Shown: piece by piece, positions 15,205 to 21,602 of the stretch
Layout: every line of letters starts with the position of its first letter
Numbering within the stretch: the stretch's first letter is position 1
NCBI GenBank assembly: GCA_964493475.1
Contig: CAZBNS010000016.1
Location: forward strand, 1 to 24,707
Length of the DNA: 24,707 bases
Direction of reading: 5' to 3'
Origin: CALXSC01 sp964493475
GTDB lineage: Bacteria > Pseudomonadota > Alphaproteobacteria > Rickettsiales > UBA1997
Notes under the pieces: model-generated
What the model saw: only the letters and a program-made list of their open reading frames with translations
Database searches by the model: none
What the model was told of the DNA's origin: nothing
Made by a program: the position numbers and the translations under genes

Positions 15205-16452
15205 CTACTTATCTTGATTAACATTCTCATTAACCCAATCCAATGCATGCTTAATACAAATATCATGGTTATGATGTTGATGTTCGCCCCATCTGCCAAC
15301 ACCAAATAAATTTTTGTCTTTATAGTGATCTAATATATTTTTGATTGCTTGGGTCTTGCCAACAACTGGAATTGGGTATCCCGCTCTAGTAGTATAATTA
15401 TAAATATTTCTGCCTTTAAATGTAATCGTTTTTTCATCAAATCTATTTGAATTTGTTTCAGTAAAAAGAGATTTCTTTGGGCTATTTAAAACGAAATTAT
15501 CAATAGGAAATTCCCTATGATGCTGTTGCTTCAAATCTGGAATATATCTCCAATGAAAATTATGACTTTTGTCTGCTTCATACAAAGAAATAACGATTTT
15601 GTTATATTTGATTTTCTCAATATCACTCGCTATTTCTTTTGGCTTACCTAAGAATCCATATAAATCACTCCATGGACAACCAGCATTAATAACATTTTTT
15701 GCTTTATATGTATCGTTTATTATCCAAACTTTTTCTTTTTCTTCATAAACAAGTTTATTTACCTCATAGTTTAGTTTTATGTATTGCATAATTGGTTTTG
15801 CAATTGCATTCATAACCCCCCCATAACCATTTTTCTTTGGATAAAAAGGTCTTATATGGGCTGGAAATTTGTCAATATCTGGATTTCTTTCAAGAGAATA
15901 TTTTAAAACTTCCTCAACATTTATTCTTGGAATTTTATGCAGCCAATCAATATCTAATTCTTTTGGTTCAACACCCCATAATTTTATATTGTAAGGAATT
16001 AAATAATTATCGCAAATCTTATCGCCTAATTTCCACCTAATCCATTCTTCATAATTTTTTGGAGCAGGCTTACCAAGTCCTTCACCGTTTCTAATAACGC
16101 TAATTAAGTATTGTATTTGTTTTTCAATAGGCAGTTGCCATAAATTAGATTCTAGCGGATAATCAATATCCATATCCTCAATCTGAATTTTTGCTATTCT
16201 TGGAGATATTTGGTAAAGATCTTCTTTTGGAAAAAATCTAAAAATAAAATCATATACATCTTGATATTTAGTTTCCAAGAAATGTCCGCCTATGTCCATT
16301 ATGTGCCCATCAACATATTTTGTTCCACATAAACCACCAACCTCAGCAGATGCTTCCAATACAAGAATACTCTTGTTTTTATCTTTTAATTTATGGCAAA
16401 GAGTTAAACCTGTTGGTCCAGCCCCTATTACAATATAATCAAAAGTATTCAT
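15205..16452 (-). CDS. FAD-dependent protein, UDP-galactopyranose-mutase / protoporphyrinogen-oxidase-like
   Basis: 415 residues. It starts directly with an FAD-binding Rossmann motif VIGAGPTGL (residues 8-16), Glu at the end of strand 2 (LVLEAS), then GGLCGTKYVDGHIMDIGGHF, typical of the amine-oxidase / protoporphyrinogen-oxidase-like superfamily to which sugar mutases also belong. A C-terminal FAD-contact motif is seen at FGVGRWGEHQHHNHD. Genes of this type are frequent in LPS and capsule clusters. By analogy with UDP-Galp mutase and Fcf2 it may interconvert pyranose and furanose forms of a nucleotide sugar, here possibly GDP-linked, but this is inference. No transmembrane segment is visible. 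Confidence 0.78.
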   Translation of the reverse strand: MNTFDYIVIGAGPTGLTLCHKLKDKNKSILVLEASAEVGGLCGTKYVDGHIMDIGGHFLETKYQDVYDFIFRFFPKEDLYQISPRIAKIQIEDMDIDYPLESNLWQLPIEKQIQYLISVIRNGEGLGKPAPKNYEEWIRWKLGDKICDNYLIPYNIKLWGVEPKELDIDWLHKIPRINVEEVLKYSLERNPDIDKFPAHIRPFYPKKNGYGGVMNAIAKPIMQYIKLNYEVNKLVYEEKEKVWIINDTYKAKNVINAGCPWSDLYGFLGKPKEIASDIEKIKYNKIVISLYEADKSHNFHWRYIPDLKQQHHREFPIDNFVLNSPKKSLFTETNSNRFDEKTITFKGRNIYNYTTRAGYPIPVVGKTQAIKNILDHYKDKNLFGVGRWGEHQHHNHDICIKHALDWVNENVNQDK

Positions 16453-16460
16453 ACAAACTC

Positions 16461-16829
16461 CTAAATTTTATCTAGAATCAAAATATCTTTTTTTCCTTCT
16501 TTTTCAACGCCTATGTCGTATAAAGCGATCATTGATGTATCTTTTTTAAAATCTATAGAGTGTAAAACACCAGATTTTATAACAAAAAAATCGCCTGTTT
16601 TAATTAAATATGTTTCTTTTTCACCATTTAGCTCAGCAGTTAAAACAAATTCCCCATCTATAATGTAAAAAGCTTCATTATTTAACTTATGATAATGATT
16701 TCCTCTAAAAACTCCAGCTTTTGTAAAAAGATAATTTACCTGCTTCCAGCCATCATGACATAGTTGGGTTAGTGTCCCTCTATTGTCAGAAAAGTCAAAA
16801 TCAGTTTTTAAATATTCTATCATAGCCAT
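16461..16829 (-). CDS. Cupin-fold sugar epimerase/isomerase (CapF C-terminal or WxcM/FdtA-like)
   Basis: 122 residues, a single cupin. NRGTLTQL near residue 17 is followed by the metal-binding motif GNHYHKLNNEAFYIIDGE (His 45, His 47, Glu 52) and the second motif GDFFVIKSGVLHSIDF (His 90). The arrangement is closest to the stand-alone C-terminal cupin of CapF-type enzymes, which act on 4-keto-6-deoxy sugar nucleotides, and is also related to FdtA/WxcM isomerases. Next to gmd it may epimerise or isomerise GDP-4-keto-6-deoxymannose at C3. Two ATG codons lie near the start (MAM); the first is used here. It sits between gmd (11 bases) and the FAD gene (8 bases). Confidence 0.8.
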   Translation of the reverse strand: MAMIEYLKTDFDFSDNRGTLTQLCHDGWKQVNYLFTKAGVFRGNHYHKLNNEAFYIIDGEFVLTAELNGEKETYLIKTGDFFVIKSGVLHSIDFKKDTSMIALYDIGVEKEGKKDILILDKI

Positions 16830-16840
16830 ATATTACCACA

Positions 16841-17860
16841 TTAATTCTTTATTACTCTATTATAATCAGCTTCAACCATCATTTCTGCCAATTCATCCAC
16901 TTGAACCTTTGCTTCCCAACCCAAAACTTTTCTAGCTTTTTCTGGATTTCCGATTAACAAATCAACTTCACAAGGCCTGTAAAATTTTGGATTTATTTTT
17001 ACTATTGTTTTTCCTGTCTTTTTATCTATGCCAATTTCGTTTTCAGCTTTTCCTTTCCATTCAATTTCATAATCAAGAGCTTTAGCCGCAATTTCCACAA
17101 AATATCTAATCGTATTTGTTTTATTGGTTCCTAAAACATAATCATCTGACTTATCTTGCTGCATCATCAAATACATTCCTTCAACATAATCTCCAGCAAA
17201 TCCCCAATCTCTTTTACTATCCATATTGCCTAGCTCCAAGAATTCTTGATTTCCTAGTTTAATATTAGCTAAAGCCATTGTAATTTTTCTCGTAACAAAT
17301 TCGGCACCTCTTAAAGGACTTTCATGATTAAATAAAATACCGCCGCAACAAAACATATTATAGCTTTCTCTATAATTTTTGCTTATCCAATGAGCATATA
17401 ATTTAGCTACGCTATAAGGACTTCTAGGATAAAATGGAGTCTTTTCTGTTTGTGGAACTTCTTGAACCTTTCCAAACATTTCACTTGTTGAAGCTTGATA
17501 AAGTTTAATTTTAGGATTAATCCGTCTAATCGCTTCCAAAATATATGTAACAGCCAACCCATCAACCAAACCAGTATATACAGGCTGTTCAAAAGATGTT
17601 GCAACAAATGATTGCGCTGCTAAATTATAAATTTCATCAGGTTTATATTTTTCAATAACCCTTTGGATATTTGTTTGTTCCAAAAGTTCAAAGTCAACCA
17701 ATTCAATTTTTCCATTAATACCTAATTCTTTATGCCTCCAATCACTGCCAGATGCATTTCTCCTTGCAGCCCCATAAACCTTATAACCTTTTTCCACTAA
17801 CAATTTTGACAAGTACGAACCATCTTGCCCCATAACACCAGTAATTAACGCTGTTTTCAT
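16841..17860 (-). CDS. gmd: GDP-mannose 4,6-dehydratase
   Basis: Converts GDP-D-mannose to GDP-4-keto-6-deoxy-D-mannose, the branch point for GDP-fucose, GDP-rhamnose, GDP-talose and similar sugars. It is 339 residues, close to family length. The NADP-binding motif TGVMGQDGSYL is at 7-17. The catalytic TSE is at 125-127 with YSVAK at 149-153, and NHESPLRGAEFVTRK and SKRDWGFAGDYVEGM are characteristic of Gmd. The C-terminal RPCEVDLLIGNPEKARKVLG is also diagnostic. It follows manC and a GT4 in the same operon. No classic fcl or rmd gene is present, unless the SDR at 14317-15195 has that role. Confidence 0.96.
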   Translation of the reverse strand: MKTALITGVMGQDGSYLSKLLVEKGYKVYGAARRNASGSDWRHKELGINGKIELVDFELLEQTNIQRVIEKYKPDEIYNLAAQSFVATSFEQPVYTGLVDGLAVTYILEAIRRINPKIKLYQASTSEMFGKVQEVPQTEKTPFYPRSPYSVAKLYAHWISKNYRESYNMFCCGGILFNHESPLRGAEFVTRKITMALANIKLGNQEFLELGNMDSKRDWGFAGDYVEGMYLMMQQDKSDDYVLGTNKTNTIRYFVEIAAKALDYEIEWKGKAENEIGIDKKTGKTIVKINPKFYRPCEVDLLIGNPEKARKVLGWEAKVQVDELAEMMVEADYNRVIKN

Positions 17861-17883
17861 ATTTTTAATTTTTATTGATAGAC

Positions 17884-19194
17884 CTATTTTAAATATTCAT
17901 TAACCATATTGTCAACTGTTTTTTCCCAAGAAAAATTCTTTGCTTGTTCTAAACCTTTTTCAATATATTCCTTCCTTAAATTTTCATCAAAATAAAATTT
18001 GCCAATAGCCGATATTAAATCTTCTTTATTTGTTGGATTTATAGCAATAGCTGCATTGCCATAAACTTCCGGCAAAGAAGTAGCATTTGATGAAATAACT
18101 GGCAATCCGCACTGCATAGCTTCCAAAACCGGTAAACCAAAACCTTCTAATAAGCTTGGAAATATGAAAGCAAAAGCTCCATTATAAATAGTATTTATAT
18201 CTTTTTCATCCACAAAGCCAGTTAAAATAATTCTATCTTTATATTTATCAGCATTTTTTATACTTTTAAACATTTCGTCCATTAACCAGCCTTTAGGTCC
18301 GGCTAAAACTAAATTTAAATCAGTGATATTTGGATTTCTTTCAAGAAAATCAACAAAACCGTCCACTAAAAAATTCAAATTTTTTCTTTTATTCAAAGAA
18401 CACAAACTTAGTATATATTTTCTATTAGATGGAATTTTATATTTTGCCAATATTGTCTTATCAATATTTTCAGATTTAAAATATTTTTTGATATCAGCAG
18501 CTAAATAATCGACTATAATCTTATTATTTTTATATTCCGGAAAATATTTAACAAATTCATCTCTTGCATAAGCAGAATCAGTAAAAATAATTGTATCTTT
18601 TGTAATAGTTCTCATTTTATCAGCAAAAGATTTAGATTTTTTTGCTTGATTTTTTTTATCAAAAAAATACTGTGGATGACTAAATGGCATAACATCATAA
18701 ACCATAGTGAATTTTTGTAAATTATTATTTTTTTGTATAGAAACTGGAATACCATTTGTTCCAGAAAAAGATTGAAAAATACCAACAAAAGATTTTTCTT
18801 TAACTTTTTTTGACAAGAAAAATCTAAAGATTCTTGCAACTCTCAACAATTGAGAAATAACAATAAAAAATATTTTTTTAAAAATATTTTTTGAATTTCT
18901 AACAACAAATTTTAATTGTTTAATATAAGAATTTAGAATTTTTACATAAGTCTCTTCTTGCGAATTTAGATTTATATATTTGATACTTTGAAATTCTGGA
19001 AATTGTTTAATTAATTTCTCATTGTAGAATTTCTCACTACAAGAGCAATTTGCATAAAAATTGAAATCATTTGAGTATTTGTTTATAAATTCTCTAAGGA
19101 TCTCATATTCAGTCCAGAATACTCCGGCTCTAGCTTTATCTTCAAAACTCCCTTGAAGAATAATATTAAAATCAAATACCAAATTTTTTTTCAT
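17884..19194 (-). CDS. GT4 glycosyltransferase, possibly a mannosyltransferase
   Basis: 436 residues. The C-terminal half is a textbook GT4 domain: YILSLCSLNKRKNLNFLVDG, LVLAGPKGW, RIILTGFVDEKDINTIYNGA, then FPSLLEGFGLPVLEAMQCG with the ExxxxxxxE motif, and ATSLPEVYGNAAI. The N-terminal domain is longer than average and includes a basic hydrophobic stretch near residues 105-125 (NIFKKIFFIVISQLLRVARI) that may associate with the membrane. The position between manC and gmd suggests GDP-mannose or a GDP-6-deoxyhexose as donor, which is inference. It lies five bases from manC and 23 from gmd. Confidence 0.9.
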   Translation of the reverse strand: MKKNLVFDFNIILQGSFEDKARAGVFWTEYEILREFINKYSNDFNFYANCSCSEKFYNEKLIKQFPEFQSIKYINLNSQEETYVKILNSYIKQLKFVVRNSKNIFKKIFFIVISQLLRVARIFRFFLSKKVKEKSFVGIFQSFSGTNGIPVSIQKNNNLQKFTMVYDVMPFSHPQYFFDKKNQAKKSKSFADKMRTITKDTIIFTDSAYARDEFVKYFPEYKNNKIIVDYLAADIKKYFKSENIDKTILAKYKIPSNRKYILSLCSLNKRKNLNFLVDGFVDFLERNPNITDLNLVLAGPKGWLMDEMFKSIKNADKYKDRIILTGFVDEKDINTIYNGAFAFIFPSLLEGFGLPVLEAMQCGLPVISSNATSLPEVYGNAAIAINPTNKEDLISAIGKFYFDENLRKEYIEKGLEQAKNFSWEKTVDNMVNEYLK

Positions 19195-19199
19195 AATAC

Positions 19200-20270
19200 T
19201 TACAATTTAGTTTCTAAATTTTCTTCTTTACACTTCTCTATCAATTTTTTTATATTTTGAGATTTATCTTTTTTCATAATAAGAATAACATCACCATCTT
19301 CTACGATAACCAAATCATCAACATCAGAACAACAAATTATTTTTCCATTTGACCTAATAAAACAGTTTTCAGTATTGTGTAAAACAGCTCTTCCACTAGT
19401 TATATTTTTTTCTTTTGTTTTGTCATTATTAATATCAAACAATGATTTATAGCTGCCAACATCACTCCACACCAACTTTAATGGAACAGTTGCTAAATTA
19501 CTTGAATTTAAATTTTCTATAATAGCGTAGTCCATTGATATTTCTTCACACTTTTCAAAATGCTCTTTATCCAAAAATACAAAATTATTTTCTTCTTTTG
19601 AATTCTTTAAAGTTAACTCAATATTATGAAGCAATGATTTTTGATGTTTCTTGAACAAATCATAAAGAACAGATACCTTTGCCATAAAAATACCGCCATT
19701 CCATAAATAATTTCCACCCTTTAAAAATTCAATAGCTCTTTCAATATCTGGTTTTTCAACAAACCTTTCAACAGCAAAAGCATCATCATTAATTTTATCA
19801 CCAACTTTAATATATCCATAACCAGTTTCCGGATACAAAGGTTGAATTCCAAAACATACAACCCTACCATCTTTAGCTAATTTTTCACCGATTTTCAAAG
19901 TATTAACAAAAGCTTTTGCATCATTTATATAATGATCCGAAGGACAAAAAACCACAATTTCATCTTTACAATCCTTATTCATTAAATATTGAATAACCGA
20001 ACATACACTTGGCGCCGTATTCATAGCTTTTGGTTCCAAAAACACCTTTGGATTTTTTAAACCATTTACTTTAATTTCTTCTTCCAATAAATCCTTATGA
20101 TTTATATTTCCCAAAATAATCAAATCCTTGCCAAAAGAAGCAAACCTTTTAACCGTCTGAGTAAAAAGAGTTTCATCATTTAGCAACTTTACAAATTGTT
20201 TTGGCTTATTCTTTCTCGACATTGGCCACAACCTTGTTCCATTTCCACCCGCTTGAATTACAATTTTCAT
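19200..20270 (-). CDS. manC: Mannose-1-phosphate guanylyltransferase
   Basis: Makes GDP-mannose from mannose-1-phosphate and GTP. 356 residues. The signature AGGNGTRLWPMSRKNKPKQF (residues 7-26) is diagnostic. Further family blocks are CPSDHYI, GIQPLYPETGYGYI, VERFVEKPD, YLWNGGIFM and the C-terminal SDVGSYKSL. The length matches the single-domain form, without the C-terminal mannose-6-phosphate isomerase cupin of long ManC/AlgA proteins, so mannose-6-phosphate isomerase and phosphomannomutase must be encoded elsewhere. It is the first gene of the ten-gene polysaccharide operon. A candidate promoter lies directly upstream. Confidence 0.95.
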   Translation of the reverse strand: MKIVIQAGGNGTRLWPMSRKNKPKQFVKLLNDETLFTQTVKRFASFGKDLIILGNINHKDLLEEEIKVNGLKNPKVFLEPKAMNTAPSVCSVIQYLMNKDCKDEIVVFCPSDHYINDAKAFVNTLKIGEKLAKDGRVVCFGIQPLYPETGYGYIKVGDKINDDAFAVERFVEKPDIERAIEFLKGGNYLWNGGIFMAKVSVLYDLFKKHQKSLLHNIELTLKNSKEENNFVFLDKEHFEKCEEISMDYAIIENLNSSNLATVPLKLVWSDVGSYKSLFDINNDKTKEKNITSGRAVLHNTENCFIRSNGKIICCSDVDDLVIVEDGDVILIMKKDKSQNIKKLIEKCKEENLETKL

Positions 20271-20303
20271 GATATAAAGACCGCATAATTATCTTGTAGA
20301 TGT

Positions 20304-20331
20304 ATATTATTTTATAATATTTTAAAATCAA
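20304..20331 (-). promoter_or_regulatory. Candidate promoter of the polysaccharide operon
   Basis: On the minus strand TTGATT (20326-20331) and TAATAT (20304-20309) are separated by 16 bases, about 34 bases before the manC ATG. No JUMPstart or ops element is seen. The AT-rich background makes chance matches likely, so this is tentative. Confidence 0.4.
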
Positions 20332-20342
20332 CAAATAATAAC

Positions 20343-20370
20343 TTGCAATTTCAAAAGGTTTTTTTATAAT
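20343..20370 (+). promoter_or_regulatory. Candidate tRNA-Lys promoter, now in front of the truncated tRNA copy
   Basis: TTGCAA (20343-20348) and a perfect TATAAT (20365-20370) with a 16-base spacer. The truncated tRNA-Lys starts 12 bases later, as expected for a tRNA promoter. The intact tRNA copy downstream has only weak candidates in front (TTGGAA at 20650, then TAAAGT or TATTAA). Confidence 0.55.
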
Positions 20371-20382
20371 GTTGGATTGTAT

Positions 20383-20421
20383 GGGTTCGTAGCTCAGCTG
20401 GTAGAGCAGTTGACTCTTAAT
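20383..20421 (+). pseudogene. Truncated tRNA-Lys(CTT), 5' half only
   Basis: 39 bases match the intact tRNA-Lys downstream with one difference (position 29, T instead of A). They cover the acceptor 5' strand, the D arm, the 5' anticodon stem and the anticodon, and the match ends one base after the anticodon loop. No 3' half follows. The 5' anticodon stem GTTGA differs from GTAGA in the intact gene and would need TCAAT or similar on the 3' side, so it is probably the original chromosomal half. The break at the anticodon loop is a classic tyrosine-recombinase crossover position. Confidence 0.85.
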
Positions 20422-20687
20422 AGGTTGCATAGTTTATCTATTGAGTTATACCCAGTTATATTAAGCTATATAAATTCTAGCTTAAAAAAGGTTGAAAGAA
20501 AAAAGTTGTTGTATTAAATTGTATAAAGTTGTATTTTAATTGATTGAGTTTGCGGCAAATATGCGATAACAAAGCTAAAATTTGCGACAATTTAATTTTT
20601 AATTTATGCTAAAAATAAGTTAAAAAATTAAATATAAAATTGCTTAAAATTGGAATTGTAAATTTCCTTTAAAGTATTAAAAACATT
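20422..20687 (+). mobile_element. Spacer between the two tRNA-Lys copies, probable attP-like remnant
   Basis: 266 bases without a gene, bounded by the truncated tRNA half and the intact tRNA. It holds three TGCG-type direct repeats: TGCGGCAAAT at 20551, ATGCGATAAC at 20561 and TTTGCGACAA at 20581. Before these come three near-copies of a G/A-TTGTATT unit between about 20506 and 20540. Clustered short repeats next to a tRNA crossover resemble integrase arm-type sites. No integrase gene is present, so this would be a deleted or very small element. Confidence 0.45.
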
Positions 20688-20763
20688 GGGTTCGTAGCTC
20701 AGCTGGTAGAGCAGTAGACTCTTAATCTATTTGTCGGGGGTTCGATCCCCCCCGGACCCACCA
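20688..20763 (+). tRNA. tRNA-Lys (anticodon CTT)
   Basis: 76 bases including an encoded CCA end (20761-20763). The acceptor stem GGGTTCG pairs with CGGACCC (one G-U). The D stem is GCTC/GAGC, the anticodon stem GTAGA/TCTAT (G-U at the top), and the loop CTCTTAA places CTT at 34-36. The variable loop is TTGTC, and the T stem GGGGG/CCCCC encloses TTCGATC. All standard positions are kept. Confidence 0.97.
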
Positions 20764-20821
20764 AGTTTTGCAAGTGTTTTATACTTCAAAATAATTCTTC
20801 ATTTAACTAAATTTTATGTTT

Positions 20822-21055
20822 TTATATTGCTATACCTACATATCTTGCATAAGTAAATCCTTCTGTATTTACAAATAAAGTTATTCTATTTCTTGAAGTT
20901 ATCTTTACTACCAAATCCCTATTATTCATTGTTCCTCCTATTCTTTCTAATAGTTCAACTTTTTCTTGAAATATTTTGTTTACATATTCATCATATTCTT
21001 TATTATTTGGCTTTACGCTTTTTATTACTTCTACAGTTTTTATTTCAAAATCTCT
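20822..21055 (-). pseudogene. Truncated unknown protein with an internal start
   Basis: An open frame of 77 codons that begins directly after an in-frame stop (21056-21058) and has no start codon at its head. The residues (FEIKTVEVIKSV, EYDEYVNKIFQEKVELLERI, then VVKITSRNRITLFVNTEG and FTYARYVGIAI) look truly coding. An internal ATG at 20927-20929, preceded by a perfect AGGAGG (20934-20939), could still make a 35-residue peptide. I do not recognise the family with confidence. The VNTEG and YARYVG patterns recall proteins of phages and mobile elements. Confidence 0.45.
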
Positions 21056-21087
21056 CTAACTAATATTTATTAAAATCTTATATTACT

Positions 21088-21219
21088 TTAAATATGTTTA
21101 TTACCGTCTAATCCCAACTCTCTAATAAATATTATCTTCTTCCTTTTTAATATTATTCTAGCCTGCAGTACCTTTTGGGAATTTGCTTTTTTGACAAAGT
21201 CTTTATATATGCTTTCCAT
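21088..21219 (-). pseudogene. Short coding-like frame, 43 residues
   Basis: ATG to TAA, basic and helical: VKKANSQKVLQARIILKRKK then IIFIRELGLDGNKHI. It has no recognised domain and no clear ribosome binding site. Like its neighbours on the same strand it looks like a piece of a larger decayed gene, but a real small protein cannot be excluded. Confidence 0.3.
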
Positions 21220-21243
21220 AATTATAGAGACCCAATGTTTATA

Positions 21244-21357
21244 TCAAGACTTGCTACCGTCATATTTGTTTCTTTTTATTTTATAATAAAAAAGAGCAAG
21301 TATTTCTTGCTCTAAATCATCTAGTTCATTAAACAGGAAAATTCCCTTATTTACCAT
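21244..21357 (-). pseudogene. Short coding-like frame, 37 residues
   Basis: ATG to TGA, with an acidic helical start NELDDLEQEILALFYYKIK and a basic end. A different frame overlapping its 3' end (VASLDINIGSL) also looks coding, consistent with a frameshifted remnant. Function unknown. Confidence 0.3.
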
Positions 21358-21452
21358 TTTTAAATCATAAAACTTTGCAGAATTGAGAAATAAGAATTTA
21401 CATTCTAATCAAAAGTGATTTTGTTATTTTGCATATAAAACCTTTATAGTTG

Positions 21453-21602
21453 TTAATAATCATCAATAACTATTGTAGATTGAATATTTCCATCTGATAT
21501 AAAATTGTTTTGGTTGTCTTTTAAACTGTATAGATATAAAATACTAATCAAATGATGAGTATATGTATTTGATTTGATTATTTCTTTAGCTGTATTAAAA
21601 AC
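21453..21602 (-). pseudogene. Coding-like relic overlapping the end of the kinase gene
   Basis: A 49-codon open frame without a start codon, ending in DGNIQSTIVIDDY. It overlaps the last 25 bases of the kinase gene in another frame. It may be part of the decayed stretch. It could also be a chance open frame in AT-rich DNA. Confidence 0.2.

Noticed and set aside
20383..20763. A group I intron or split tRNA in the anticodon loop
   Set aside because: The downstream copy is complete with its own 5' half and CCA end, so no splicing is needed. The sequence after the truncated half shows no intron-like core.
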